Below the pieces are notes generated by a model. The model was not told the origin of the DNA and did no database searches. It saw nothing but the letters and a program-made list of their open reading frames with translations. From Tubulanus polymorphus (Eukaryota; Nemertea; Palaeonemertea; Tubulaniformes; Tubulanidae), in the NCBI RefSeq assembly GCF_964204645.1, contig NC_134029.1:16200450-16264449 (forward strand): 64,000 bases of DNA. Reading direction: 5' to 3'. Both the position numbers and the translations under genes were made by a program. Of this stretch, positions 1 to 13,200 are shown in pieces (within the stretch, counting starts at the first letter, position 1; every line of letters begins with the position of its first letter).

Positions 1-127
1 TTTCACTCTCATAACGGTGAGTCCGTTCGGTTTGGGGGTTATCCCTGGTTTCTTTTTTTCCGTGAGAATTTTATTTACAAATATAATTTGATTGAATTGA
101 ATTGTTTTGATTTGTAACAGGATAATT

Positions 128-2108
128 ATGCCACCCCCTCCTAAGGGTCAGCATCGTGGCGGGGAGGGATGCGGGCATTTGTTTGACGCCTGGGACAACC
201 ACGATTCATGTGCATCGTGCAGGCGCAAATCCGGTCAAATATGTGCAAGGAGCAATCCTTGCAATATTTGCGTCGTGTGGTCCAAAGACCTTTGGCTTCG
301 GGCCGATAAGGCTCTTAAACTAAGAGATCGTCGTCGAGTTAGCAGGGATTCGTCGGTTTCGGCCGATGTGCCAACCGACGTTTCTAATCCTGTTTCTTAT
401 CGTAAAGCGGAGCGGTCGCCGGTCGTTCAGGTACAATCGGCTTCCCAACTCCGTTCACTGGGGAGGAACGCTGGTTCACCGGCATCGGTCTCCGGTCATT
501 CACCGGTCTCTGGTCGTTCACCGGTTCGGCCGGTTCGGCCGGTTCAGACTACATGTTCGGAACCGAGCGCGCGCCGCGGTAGTCGCGAACGGCCCGCACC
601 GGTTCGGTCGGGCATCGGTCCGGTTCGGCCACCGGTCCGGTCCAGACGTCGTCCGGTTCAAAACATCCGGTACGTTCATCGTCTGATTCTGATCGTCGCT
701 CCGGGGATAGAGCTCGCTCTCCCACTAGATTTAGACGCCGTGAGCGTAATAAACGAGCAAGATCTCCTTCTCGCAGATCAAGGTTTGATCGCGAGAGGGA
801 CTACGATCGTTATTGCCGGAAGTTTCGCCGTCGGTCTTCTCATCGTTCGTCGACGTCGGTTAGCGATGAAAGCGATTCTTCTAGTAGGTCGCGATCCCGT
901 TCGAGGGACCGTCACCGAAGTCGGCATGATCGTCGGGATACTGGAAAATACCTGACTCAGAAGGATTTCCATGTATTTGAGGAGAAAATTTTAAACTTGT
1001 TATCTTCGTCGCAACAAGTCGCTGCAACTTCTACAACAGGTAAGCCTATTCCTGATTGTCCGGTTAGAAGTTCGCCAGCCCACTCAGTTTTTCGGAATTC
1101 TGACTCTGAATTCCTGGATGCTGCGGTAGGGTCTGATTTCAATGAGGATCCGGTCCCAGAAGCGGCAATTCCTTCTGGGGTCGTTCCTGTCGCAAGCAAT
1201 TGCAGGTTGCCCCAGACGATGGGGGCTTCCCTGGCTCGCAATGTATCTCCGTCCCGTTCAGTTTTATCCGAACCAGCGGGGGACATGCCATTTAGAGCGA
1301 TGATAAGTGAGTTCTTTGTCAAGCACGGGGCAACTCGCGCTGAGCCCACAGCAGCTCCTCTGGTCGGTGAGTCAATGGAAGCTTATCGCCCTCCGGACTC
1401 CGATCTTAACGTTTTACGGGAATCGTCAGCGGTTTCGAGAGAATGGGCTCGATTGGATACGCAATTATGGGGTAAATGTCGGCCAGGAACATTTTCATTT
1501 CCTCCTCCAGAACGGGGTATGAAATCTGGGAAATATTTTAGTTCAACCGATCCACCTATAGGCGCATTTCGCTCGGCGTATTACGCAACTCCAGGTGCTG
1601 TGGATCACAGTCATAACTGCCTGGATGCTGATTATATTTGATCAGCCCGGATACTGTTACAGCACAGTCGGGTATTCGTTTGCCTAAGTCCGGTTTGGTG
1701 GCCATGACGTCAATCCTGGACAATCTTACCAGGGTTGGTTCGTTTCAAGATATGGCACTTAAGGTGTTGACGGGTGAGCTTCGCGAGACTCACGCCGCCG
1801 TTCATGCGGGCTCCGACCCAGAGTCAGTTGCCCTAAAACTGGAGGGAATGGACCGGATTATCCAATCTTTGGCTCGGTCTGTTTCGCATGTAATTCCGTT
1901 GTCGGTTCGGGGTCAGGCTAATCTGGTGTTAGCCTCCCGTCAGTCAGTGATGGACTCCAGTGCCAAAACTCGTCTACCGGATATGGTGTCCAATGCTTTG
2001 CTGAGAGCCCCATTGGGGACGTCTTCACGTCTCTTCTCCGGTTGGTGCGCTCCGGTTTCCGCAGAGCTGAGGAAGATTCGGGAGGTTCAGGCCAAGTCCA
2101 ACCCCTGA
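128..2108 (+). pseudogene. DIRS Gag-like protein, frameshifted
   Basis: The ATG at 128 opens a Gag-like frame beginning MPPPPKGQ. Near residues 20-50 lies a cysteine-rich segment (CASCRR, then CNIC) of the kind found at the N-terminus of DIRS Gag proteins. A basic Arg/Ser-rich stretch follows. The useful frame changes near 650: the Arg/Ser-rich coding then continues in the frame open through 1641. It shifts again near 1640 into the frame that ends at 2108. The product would bind nucleic acid and package the element RNA. Family assignment rests on the Cys pattern, the Arg/Ser tract and position upstream of RT; sequence identity of Gag is weak evidence. Confidence 0.6.
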
Positions 2109-2211
2109 ACTCCGTGGAAAAAGCATTCTGGTCCGACGCCGGCGGCGCAAGGTTCGGCACGGACGCAAACAGGACCATCTCAAACTTCAGCGCTTTCTCA
2201 GGCAACTTCGG

Positions 2212-4055
2212 ATGCCGGTTGGAGAACTAACGCGCAACTTCAACAATCGTGTCAAGCCTCGTCCGTTCGTATCGAGGCAAGGGGAAGGCTCCAAAAAGGG
2301 GCTCTTCCTTTCGGAAAAACTCGAAATGAATTCTTGGGACCAGTGGGAGGTTGTCTGCAGCAGGCAGCAACCCACTGGTCCGACCTCTTTGGAGACGGTT
2401 GGCCCTCCCGGGTCGTCTCTCGTGGCTACCGTCTCCGTTTCCTAAGGCGACCGCGCCTGATGAGGTCACCTCCCGACATGCGGCCAAAACCAGGTCAGGA
2501 GGCCTTAATCTCTCCGGCTCTCAAGGAACTGGCAGAGAAGGGAGCGATAGAACCAGTTTGCAACGAAACTTCTCCCGGCTGGTTTTCGCGAATATTCATG
2601 GTACCAAAGGCCACAGGGGGTCAACGGACAGTGATAGATCTGTCATCCCTCAATCGGCACCTAGACATTCCAAGGTTCCGGATGACCAAGCCCAAGGACG
2701 TGATTCAAGGGCTCCGTCCGGGTCAATGGGCGGCTTCATTGGACCTGAAAGATGCTTACTTTCAGGTTCCAATTCACCCAAAATCTCGGCGATTTCTCAG
2801 GATAAAGTGGAAAGGCCGCCAGTTCCAATTCAGGTCTCTTCCATTTCGCCTCAGTACAGCCCCGTGGGTTTTCACCAAGTTGGTCAAGTCAGTTCAGAAG
2901 GTACTTCAGTCAAGGGGTGTTCGACTGTTCGTTTACCTCGATGACTGGTTAATAGTCGCGAATTCGGCTCAGGAATGTCGGGAGGCAATGACCTCAGTCT
3001 TGGACTTAGTCCATCAGCTAGGGTTCCGCGTAAACAGGGAAAAATCTCAGTTGACGCCGGCCCAACAGTTCACTTATCTCGGCATGGACTTCGATCTCCG
3101 AATCAGCAAAGTCTTTCCGTCTATGGTTCGAGTGGCCAAACTTCAAGAAGCTGTAGCGGGAGTGTCCACAACCCCGAGAACAGCTCGTTACTGGTCACGG
3201 CTTCTAGGCTCCATCAGCTCCATGGGTCTGGTGGTGCCCTTAGGCCGCCTCAGAAGCAGGCGCTTGCAACAATATTGGAAGGTCTTCTGGTCTCAGTCGA
3301 AGGGCAACTGGGAGGCCTTGATTCCCGTACCTCCAACCGATCTAAGTCCGGATCTTCAGTGGTGGGCGGCCACTACAAATCTTCGGCTTGGGGTGTCACT
3401 AGCCCCGTTAGAGGCTCCAGTTCGTGTCTTCACGGATGCCAGTCACCAAGGATGGGGGGCACATCTGGAGAACCGAGTCAAAGCCGGGAAATGGTCTCGC
3501 TACGAGGCCACCAACCACATAAATTTCCTAGAAATGCTGGCCGTGTGGAAGGCCCTGAAGTTCTTTGACAGGAGAGTGGAGGGCCACCACGTTTGGTTAG
3601 CCACAGACAATTCAACAGTGAGGGCTTACCTTCAGAACTAAGGGGGCACTCACTCAGAAACCCTCAAAGGTCTGTCGGCCAAAATTCTTCTTTGGTGCCA
3701 GACAAAGGGCGTGTCCCTGACTGTGGCACATTTAGCAGGGAAAAGGAACGTGATGGCCGATGCTCTGTCTCGTCGAGGTCAGGCTATTGCGACAGAATGG
3801 GTTCTCCACCAAGAAGTAGCCGATCGGGTTCGGGGCATTTTTGGCAATCCACTGCTGGATCTGTTTGCCACCCGGTTCAATCGGAGGTGTCCTGTTTGTG
3901 TCCCCGTTTCCAGACGCGGAAGCGTGGGGGGTCGATGCCTTCTCTCTGGACTGGTCGGGGATGCATGCGTATGCGTTCCCGCCCACACCAGTCCTGCCGC
4001 GCTTACTGGATCAAATAGAGAGATCAGTCAATTGCAACATAGTTCTGGTAGCACC
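2212..4055 (+). pseudogene. DIRS reverse transcriptase-RNase H, broken
   Basis: The best continuous frame is 2334-3641. RT blocks are visible in order: FMVPKATGGQR, the motif A segment SLDLKDAYFQVPIHP (Asp of the catalytic triad), motif B LPFRLSTAPW and the catalytic YLDD box near 2935. In motif B the usual Gly is Arg here; copy B keeps Gly. RNase H follows with VFTDASHQGWG, FLEMLAVWKAL and WLATDNSTV. A TAA at 3639-3641 stops it; the same frame resumes and contains HLAGKRNVMADALSR, the last RNase H block. Another frameshift near 3890 moves the conserved C-terminal region into a different frame. The enzyme copies element RNA into DNA. Copy B lacks much of the RNase H region. Confidence 0.85.
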
Positions 4056-5354
4056 ATGTTGGCCGGCTCAGAAATGGTTCCTACCACTTCTCAACCTACT
4101 GTGCGACAACCCCAGGATTCTTCCGAATTTCCCATCGCTTCAGTCTCAGGGGATCTTTCGGCATCATCCAAACAGCCAGTGGTTAAATCTGCTCGCCTGG
4201 CCATTGTCCAGCGATCCTTGTCAGCTTCAGGCTTTTCAGAACAGGCTGCCTCCTTTATCGCAGGATCTAAGCGGCCATCAACAAGTACCATTTACGATGC
4301 CAAATGGAGTCATTTTGCGGATTGGTGTGCTGCAGGGGAAATTGATCCATGCTCACCCTCTGTAGCTCAATTGGCAGATTTTTTACTGCACCTATTTGTA
4401 GTAAAAGGTTTACAGGTCATAACTATTAAAGGTTACCGCTCCGCGATTTCTCATACATTGCGTGCTTCTGGATGGCCAAATGTAGCAGGGGATCATCGGA
4501 TATCCCAGCTGGTTGCTGGGTTTTCTATTTCCCGGCCTCGGGTAACAAGGACAGTTCCACCATGGGATCTGTCTGTAATTTTGAAGAAGTTAATGGAGGC
4601 TCCATTTGAACCTCTTTCGGCAGCGTCTTTTGCAAATTTGTCAAAAAAGACTGTATTTTTGCTGTTCTTGGCTTGCTCGGCCCGTCGCTCTGAGATTCAT
4701 GCGCTTTCAGTCCGACAAGGTCATATTGTCTTTGGGCCAGCGAATGAATTTGTTTCGCTGCGGCCTGCTTTGGAATTTTTGGCAAAGAACCAACGACCAG
4801 GCTCGGTTGGGCGTCAATGGCGAATTGAAGCCCTAAAACATCGAGTGGAACCGGGCATCCCGGACAGGACTTTATGTCCTGTGCGGGCGTTGTGTTTCTA
4901 TTTAAATCGCTCTGCTTCACGGAGGGGTTCACGGGAGCGGTTATTTATTCCGCTGCTGGATCACCTAAAGGGGGATATTTCGCGGGACACAGTAGCCCGA
5001 TGGGTCTCTTCAATGATCAAGGACATTTTATTGAAGGAGAATCTTTCCTCGGAGGGAGTCGTTTCTCATCAAGTGAGGTCTATGGCTACTTCCTGCGCAG
5101 CCTTTTCGGGTGCTCCGTTGGAGGAAGTCTTGTCGGGCCGCCTTTTGGAATTCACCGTCGACATTCACGTCATGTTATTTACGGGATGTTTCAGGCCAGT
5201 TAGGCTCATTAGCTTCACTTGGTCCTGTTGTCATGGCTCAAGGTGTCCGTTCTTTCCGATCGGACCCTTTAGTGTAGAATATTTATGTAGCATTATCAGG
5301 ATCACAGGGGGTGTATCCTTGTACATAGTTTGGGCTCATATCTGCAAGTATTAA
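4056..5354 (+). pseudogene. DIRS tyrosine recombinase, frameshifted before the catalytic Tyr
   Basis: The frame from ATG 4056 encodes a phage-integrase-like (tyrosine recombinase) protein. The N-terminal core-binding region contains FADWCAAGEI and IKGYRSAISHTL. Catalytic features are ARRSEIHAL (Arg I) and SHQVRSMATS (His-x-x-Arg). Beyond about 5130 the frame is wrong: one extra T relative to copy B separates the HxxR region from the expected Tyr block. In copy B that Tyr block reads FYLRDV. In DIRS elements this enzyme integrates a circular DNA intermediate without target duplication. The start codon is inferred; the frame is open further upstream, where it overlaps the RT-RNase H tail in another frame. 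Confidence 0.8.
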
Positions 5355-5540
5355 TTTCGCAAAATTCTGGGGGGCCCCTGAGCTGGACGGACTCACTGTG
5401 GCCAACCGGTCTTCCCTGTGCTACAGTGCTCCATTCCGTGCTTGGGTAAGTGCTCTCTTTTTCCCTCTTACCTTGCGTTTGAGCGGTGGTTTTTCTATCT
5501 ACCTTTCCCACCATCCTTGTGCTAGGCTAGTCTAGCAAAA

Positions 5541-5851
5541 ACCATAGGAAAGGGTACAGTACTCGACGGAAATATTACAATTTTTGGAACTAAAATTTGT
5601 ATTTCCGAGTAGTACTTACCCTTTCCTATGGTGGGAATCCCGCCCACCTGCCCCGCATAGCTGTTTTTTTTTTGGTCTGCTATGACGAAAAAAGATGGCG
5701 GATTTCGCCGGTGGCTAAATGCAATACCACAGGGCCGGGTCGTATAGAAAAACCATTGGCGATAAATCCAAATTTAGAAAATATTGGCAAAAACCATAGG
5801 AAAGGGTAAGTACTACTCGGAAATACAAATTTTAGTTCCAAAAATTGTAAT
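5541..5851. repeat. DIRS 3' inverted repeats
   Basis: The block CCATAGGAAAGGGTA occurs in alternating orientations near 5542, 5617 and 5792. The last two belong to inverted arms of about 60 bp (5568-5631 and 5791-5851) that both contain the motif AACTAAAATTTGTATTTCC or its complement. The whole arrangement recurs in copy B at 48898-49215. Inverted terminal repeats and internal complementary regions are how DIRS elements restore their ends during circle formation. Confidence 0.7.
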
Positions 5852-7227
5852 ATTATATTCATGACATGGTCTATGGTTGTGGCAAAATTTTAGGTCATTA
5901 GTTATTCTCTATGGTCACCAGGGCGCGTTGAATGGTAGAATAACTTAGCATTTCCTTCAGGGATGAAAACGGAGTAGTTTGAAAAACGCGGAAGTAAGTA
6001 AAACTACGAGAAAACTGCTGGCTACGCCAGCAGTCACGAGCACCGAAGGTGCGAAGCCCCTTACGGGGGGTTAGGGGGTCCCCCCCAAGAAAATTTTGAA
6101 ATTTCAAGGGGTTCTTGGCGCATCTGAGGTCCATTATCCAGCATTGACTAATGACAAAATAAGACTGCTACCACGCGCGGTCGATCGTTTGTTGTTTATG
6201 TCTGGAGTCAATGAAAAGGATGGCTCCGACAATATCCAAATCTTAGATACATATAGTGAAACCAGTTAGGTTCGAATCCCTAGCTGCATGTTTTAAATAT
6301 TCTATCCATCGCTCAGGACCAACGCGAAGTGCGTGGATTGATGAAACAATGACTAATTTTATTATTGATTACATATATATATATATATATTCCTTGTCGA
6401 ATGAACACGCGACTGCAAATTCTAAATATAAATCTGCCGCGCAGCGCCAGCTCTATTATATACAATATATTGATTTGTTGAAACTCGCGCTGACAGGTGG
6501 CTTTAGACAATACCGATGTTTCGCAACGATGTTGTATATGAGAGTTTTAGAGATCGTAGCACCGGTTTTATAAGACGCTCTTACGGTCTGTTCATTAAGT
6601 GTGCTATGATCTCAACTCAGAACTTTTCCTCAAAACTATAACCACAACCAGGTACCCCTCCCCCCCCCCTATTTTCTCAACGAATCTACATGAATCACAA
6701 GAATGATAAAAATAGATATCCAACCGCGGATTTCTGCGTTTCCGCGTAAGATTTTCATCCCTGTTCCTTATTGTATTGGTACTTTTGTTACCATGATCAA
6801 TTGCAAAGTTGTAGCTCATGACATGTTCTATGATTATGGTGAGTTTCAAGGTCATTAGGCTTTGCATATGGCCACCAGGGGCATTGAATAGTAGAATAAC
6901 TTAGTATATCCATATTATATTGGTAACTAGGCATATTTTGTTACCACAATCAATTACAAAATCGTAGCTGCTGACATGTTCTATGTTTGTGGTGAGTTTC
7001 ATGGTCATTGGATGGGGCGTTGATTATTGAAATTGTTAGATTGTCGAACATTTGAAACCACTTCCCAAGTGGGTATGGTGTCCCTGGACCCCTAGTTGTA
7101 TTTTATTACCAGGGGGCTTGAATATTGAAATTGTTCGATTGACGAGCATGTGAAACCACTTTCCAAGTGGGCATGGTGTCCCTGGACCCCTAGTTTCTAA
7201 GTGCATTTTATTTTCTTATCATTTAAG
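5852..7227. repeat. Intronic dispersed repeat monomers, reverse orientation
   Basis: No gene seen. The stretch holds minus-strand copies of a repeat family marked by the complement of CGCCCCCTGGTGACCAT (near 5915 and 6865), spaced by text about calling distance from CATAGAACATGTCATGAGCT-like segments. A poly(AT) microsatellite lies at 6371-6390. A segment ending CCCAAGTGGGCATGGTGTCCCTGGACCCC occurs twice (near 7065 and 7160). The same family in plus orientation fills 13014-13660, 16880-17640 and 61980-62800. Confidence 0.6.
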
Positions 7228-7265
7228 GAAAAAGTGAAAAGATGGATGACGAAAATATTTGTCAG
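7228..7265 (+). CDS. NARS2: NARS2 exon a
   Basis: A 38-base exon after a pyrimidine-rich tract ending AAG and before GTATGT. It encodes [12 protein letters not shown] plus two bases of an Arg codon, so its end phase fits the exon at 12937. It corresponds to the helical stretch just before the [10 protein letters not shown] segment of the synthetase. Being so short, it is supported mainly by phase and splice sites. Confidence 0.7.
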
Positions 7266-10200
7266 GTATGTCTTTCAGGTATTCTTTCATTTGATTACTA
7301 CCACAGCCAAAGCTCAGGAAATAACAATCCCAACGAATATCTCAATCTCTTGTCCATCATCTCATGACATCCAACTACGAGAGTAGAAGATTCTCCTATA
7401 ACACAGTTGCTGGTATTACCCAATTGCCCCAGATTGCAGATTGCCACAACCTGTGATTGCACCCAATTAATACACACAGCCATGTATTGTAATGACCTTA
7501 ATTCTGTTAGATAATAATATGACCTCAAAATCATACGTACCGTTCCTCTTGATTTGATTATTTGGGAGCATTAGAGATCAGGTCGTACCCGTCCAATAAG
7601 CCGATCATGATATTAAAGGGTAAAAATCTGAAGCTAGAAAATTGGCTTATTGGCCATAAGGCTAAAGACTGATTGGAGTAGAAATAACAGCTGATTCTTT
7701 ATGATATTTCATTGTTGTTTTTGTTAGACGCTCACTGATTGGCTGATGAATCGTCTATTCAACCAATGGTTATCAGTTTAGTATAGCAATAGGATACTAC
7801 ATTAAGATAGTGATTTCATATTCAATGAATTGGAATTTGGGCTTTTATTTACATGATATTTCACTCAATTTGGTACCTCGATGCCTTTAATTTTTAAAAT
7901 TTTTCTGGGGGAAGGCCCCTGAACCCCAGTCCGGTGCAAGCGTCTTTACAGTTGCCCTTCGTGATCCCTTACAAAGTTTGTTCACTTACGTGGGATGTCA
8001 ATCATTTATATTTTCAATGTATATGTTGAGCATGTGTATATGTATAGAGGTTCTTCACTGACGTCACGATATCACGTGACGCACTGTTTATGTCGCTCTT
8101 TTGGCCGTCAGGCTGTATTGTGCGAGCAGTGAATAGTGCTTAGAAATGGCGAATTCAGACAATGCTGCTGTATTGTCTGACCTTGTGAATGACTTGAATG
8201 AAAGCCATAAATCACGATACATTGAAAAGCTGAAGTTTTTAGATTCAGGTGATCCATATTTGCTGCCAAAGGCGATGTTTAATCAGCTAATGTCCGCGCC
8301 GTTGCTGCCGAACATTTTGTACCCTGACATTTACAATTATCTAGTAAATTCTTCATCGTCATATAGCCACCAGTCACTAAAGAGTTATAAAAGTCTGGAT
8401 GCCTACAAATATTTTGTTTCTGGATTTGTGAAAGAGGTTTGGATCCACAAAAATAAAAGCGAGGTATTCATCATACTCAGCAAGGTAGGTATACAAACGC
8501 AGTGTTTTTAATCAATCTTTTTTTAGGCCTAGCTAAAATTCAGATTTGTTGTTCTGAATTTGACAGTTGAATTTAAGTACAAATTTAAAAAGCCTATTCG
8601 TGTTTTATGAGATTCGTAGCCCCTACTACTAAAACTAACCGACAGTCCATGCAGTTGGATTTTTCTTTCAATCTGCAGTGTGATATTTTGTCATCCCATT
8701 TCCCAATTAAAAAAATTTTATGTCTGAATATCCCGGATACCAGTAAATAAAGGACTCCATATCAGCTCAATAACCAGAAAATTACTTGTGAATGTGTGTG
8801 AAGATTTTGCCTAAAATTCTTTCACTTATTTTATTTTTGTAGGTGGTGCACTCACAACGACTTAGTGAAACGGCGCTGTCAGCCTGGGTCGCTGCTAAAC
8901 CTGATGGAGAGGTTATATGTTGCCACTGTACCTGCATGGCAGGACTGGGTGAGTCGTGCTCTCACTCTGCTGCAATTATGTTTGCAGTTGAAGCTGCTGT
9001 CCGGATTAATGGTGAGAATGTTTCGTGTACCTCAGTTGCATGCAGCTGGCTGGCCCCCCAACTAATCAAAATGTTGAATATTCAGAGACCAGCAACATTG
9101 ACTTCACAAGTCCAGATGCTAAAAGAAGAAAGTTTACAGGGCAGACTCTCCAGAAGATCACTAAAAAGGGGGCTAAAACTGAAGCAACTCGAGACTACAC
9201 TGAATTTTATGAGACATTGAATTCGGCTGGAATTCATCAGCTGTGGTTTTATCAGTGTTACCAGGTTATGCTGAAGTGTTTAAACCAAAAATTGTACCTG
9301 ACAGTATATCTAGTTTGTATAACTCTATCAACAACACCAAGTCACTGGAAGAATTAAAAGAAGAAGCAGAAACAATTGTCAGTAGCTTATCAATTACGGA
9401 TTGTCAGGTGATTATTTCATACTGATATAATTATGACATAATATGCTTTTTAATATTCAGAAATTCATATTTTCAGAAGGATCAATGTCAGATTCATAAA
9501 TATTAATCTCAATAAATTATTAAACAGTTTAACAAAATAGAATTAATTTTATTATCTAATTATGATTTAAGAATGCACATTGTATGAAAAATGCGAATGA
9601 AATTTTTTATGTATTTTTAGATTGCCGCAGTTGAACAGCAGACTAAAGATCAGTCAGCATCAAAACAGTGGTTTCATCATCGCTCCGGAAGAATTACTGC
9701 TAGTAATTTCAAAGCTGCCTCCAGAACCAGTATAGAAAAGCCATCTAAGTCTCTTATCAAGAAGATCTGCTACCCAAATGCATTTAAATTTACCACAGCA
9801 GCTACAAGTTACGTATGTATTAATTGAAAACTTAACAATATTTTGTATTCTGATTTGGCATGGTGAAAAAATTAGTAGTATCAGGGCCAGTTAAAATGTT
9901 ATGAAGATAACAGGCAGTCAGCAGGCGTAACATGAAATTATTCTTTTTGCTTGTGTCCACTTATCCCCAGGTCATAACAGGCTTAGAATTATAATGAATT
10001 GTTTATTTCACAGCTTGAGTCATATATTTTCTCTCACAGATGGGGATGCGAGCACGAATCCAGAGTCATAAAGGACTACGAGACATTAAGTAAAACAAGG
10101 CACCAAGGTCTCAAAATAACAGAATGTGGATTTTTTATTCATAAACAGTTTCAATATGTTGGAGCCTCACCTGATGGATTGATTTCATGTGATTGTTGTG

Positions 10201-13200
10201 GGCTCGGTCTACTGTAAATAAAATGTCCCTTTTGCCATAATGATACAACAGTCGAGGATGCTTGTGAAGATAAAAACTTCTGCCTGGAGTCTGTGAATGG
10301 AGAATATACCCTTAAAACACAACACGCGTACTTCTACCAGGTGCAGTGTCAGCTTGCTGTAACTGGCACGTCATATTGTGATTTTTGTCTGTGGACTGGA
10401 AAAAAGAATTATTCATGCAGCGAATATATCCCAATCCAACACTTTTTCAGGAAACAATGTGTAAAAGAAGTCAATTTTTCAAGAATTGCATATTGCCAGA
10501 AATTCTTGGAAAATATTTTTCTAAACAAATACAAAGTGTCCCAGTACCAGTGTTTCCTGATGCTTCTAAAAGCTCTGCTTGCCTGTGCCAGGAAATAAAT
10601 GTGGACAAAACTCTAATTCAATGTTTTGGTCAGGAATGCACCATCAAATACTTTCACAAGAAATGTGTTGGGCTCAAAACGTAGCCAAGAAAAGGGTGGC
10701 ACTGTCCACATTGCCGAGTTTTGTTGAAAAGAAAGGCTTAACATCATTTTTTTGTAAAAAAAAAACCTAGGAAAAATAAAATAAAAATTCCTCTAGATTA
10801 AATTTATCATGTTTTAACAGTATATCTCCAGATTGATATTCATTCTACAAAGAAATGTTTAAAACAGTTGATTCTGTTTTAGATATTACCACCGAGGGAG
10901 TTGCATTGCACAGAGCGCAAGCAACAAAGACACATTTGTCTAAGGTTGTCACAACATCATTTTCTGCAGTTTGAAGCATTCTTATTGGAATTATAGAATT
11001 CAACAAAGTATACTTTTGCCGCAGCGTCCCAATTACTCTCTCAATGTGGATACGTACAGAGGCAATTTTGCGAGTTTCCTCTACATCACTGGCATCTAAC
11101 TGGGACTTGCCTCTAGTGAAAGCTGGTATGTGGATACTAGCACCTTTAACAGCAACGGAATCTTCGACATCAAAACCACGATCTGCGAGCACGATATCAC
11201 CAGGAACCAAATTATTTAAATATCCAGAATGCTCTGTTACAAATTTATCAGAAGTTCTACCACCCCACCCTTTTAAAATAAATGCGATATGCCCTTTTGG
11301 AGTGATGCTAATTAGATATTTGACAGTATTGTGGGATTTGTACTGAGAATGTGTTTGAGCCCGTGCTCGCAGATCACTGGGCCTTTCAATGAAGACCTCA
11401 AAACAGTCAATTATGGATACACAATTTTTATATTCTCTTCGAAATGAGACTGGCATAGTCATCTGAATTATATTTCTATCTGGCCAGAATAAAAGTGCAG
11501 GTACTACATGTTGATACATGAGCTCTATTATTTCTAAAATTATTCTTGAAATTGTCGAATCACTAACACTGTACATGTAACCCAAAAATTCACCACTTAA
11601 GCTGTGCTTCAATCTTAGTAACACAATAATAAACTGTTCAAACTTAGGAATTTTACGCTCAGTTATATGCACTTGAATAAAACGAAATATTGCCATTAGC
11701 TTTTTTTAACTTTTTTTTTTTTTATTTATTTTTAAAAAAGATTTTTAACTTTAGCGTCATTGTCCTCAAATGATGACTGATAAGAAGCAGATTGTTTTAA
11801 CTTTTCACGTAGTTCAAGATTCTCGCTCAGTAATTTCTGATTGTCCTTTAAAATTGACTCTATCTGAGCTGCCGTCAGTTCTGTCTGTGTCTGGGTTCCA
11901 GTGTCATTAGATACTCCTGCCTGCTCATCGTCGTTGTTAGATAAATCTGCAGCTGAAATTCTGTCATCGTCACTAGTGGCGGCAAGAGCTAGGAGTGCTG
12001 TGGCTGCCTCGGCACAACGTCCTGATTCCATCATATGTCTCTTGCGGTTTTGTCGCCTCTCAAAACTTATCAGATTTTTCTCCTGTTGACGTTTCACTGG
12101 TGTAGAAATGTGGCTGAATATGCTGGGGACGTCTGGTGACAAAGGATTATCACTTTTTTCCCCTACAATTGACAAAAAATGTTTGAATTTTTAGTTCATT
12201 CAAATCAGTAATTAAAGCTACCTTTAAAAAACTTGACCAGTAGACCTAGAGGGTTATCTCCTCTAAACATAAAATCATTGCATAATATATGAACAACCTA
12301 CCTACCAGATATAAAATGACAACTACACAGACGATCATGAGGACCCAGGTTCCAGTTTACTCTCCGAATTGCAGCTAACCATTTTTTTCTTCTGTCGACG
12401 TTAGCCGGGATTCTATAGAAATGTAGGCCTGTTGACCTGTCCTCACGGTTATGACAACCAACAGCAACACAATCTTTCCCCATCGTAGGTATTTAGAATT
12501 GTTATCAGACATTCAGACTGTATCAAATCGATTAAAAATGCCGATTTTGACGCAATTAATTCTACACTAAACGAGATTTTCACAAACCAGAAGGCTCCTC
12601 ACTAATCGCAGAGATAAAAAAATCTGTCCTCACCACGTGAAGACGGCAGCATGTTATGGGGAGTAATATTTTAAAGTTTTTCTCAGTTGATTTATCGGGT
12701 TGCTATCGGGTTCACTTGACGGCCAATATGGCAGCACAACCTTGCAGCGGAAGTCTTGTGACATCACATGAAGAACCTCTATATGTATGAAGTGTACCGG
12801 TATATGTATATGTCCATTTCAATAGATATTTCTGTGTTTAGTCTTTATCACGTTTATATCTAGTCTAATATAATCATTAAGTGATATTGTAGCTGTGATG
12901 CTATTCGCTAAATCTAAATCCTTAATTCACTTTCAGGTTAACCTACAATGAGGCTTTTGAAATAATGAGGAAAAATGCAGACAAATTTGAATCTGATGTA
13001 CAGGTATGATAACTAGGGGTCCAGGGACACCCTGCCCACTTGGGAAGAGGTTCCAAATGCTCAACAATCTAACAATCTTTCAATATTCAACGCCCCCTGG
13101 TGACCATATACAAAAACCAATGACCTTGAAACTCACCACAATCATAGAACATGTCAGCAGCTTCGATTTTGTAATTGATTGTGGTAACAAAATATGCCTC

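Larger units (their letters stand above)
1..5851 (+). mobile_element. DIRS-like tyrosine-recombinase retrotransposon, copy A (decayed)
   Basis: A retrotransposon with a Gag-like region, a reverse transcriptase/RNase H region and a tyrosine recombinase, in the order typical of DIRS elements. Its 5' end is cut by the window edge. The 3' end, near 5851, is placed where similarity to the minus-strand copy at 48898-52029 stops. No long terminal repeats are seen; inverted repeats lie at 5541-5851. Reading frames are broken by several frameshifts and at least one nonsense codon, so this copy cannot make its proteins unaided. It probably sits in, or upstream of, an intron of the NARS2 gene whose exons start at 7228. 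Confidence 0.85.
8046..12780. mobile_element. ISL2EU-type DNA transposon with THAP transposase and YqaJ nuclease (decayed)
   Basis: Terminal inverted repeats are seen directly: AGAGGTTCTTCA at 8046 and its complement TGAAGAACCTCT ending at 12780. AT flanks both sides (8044-8045 and 12781-12782), fitting a 2-bp target duplication. Inside are a THAP/DDE transposase on the minus strand and a SWIM-YqaJ-PHD protein on the plus strand. That gene pair is known from ISL2EU (IS4EU-like) transposons of animals. Stops, frameshifts and an internal deletion show this copy is dead. It lies in one NARS2 intron. Confidence 0.85.

Noticed and set aside
2975-4018. ORFs in other frames of the DIRS RT region (197 and 141 residues)
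   Set aside because: They lie in alternate frames over clear RT and RNase H motifs and have no family signals.
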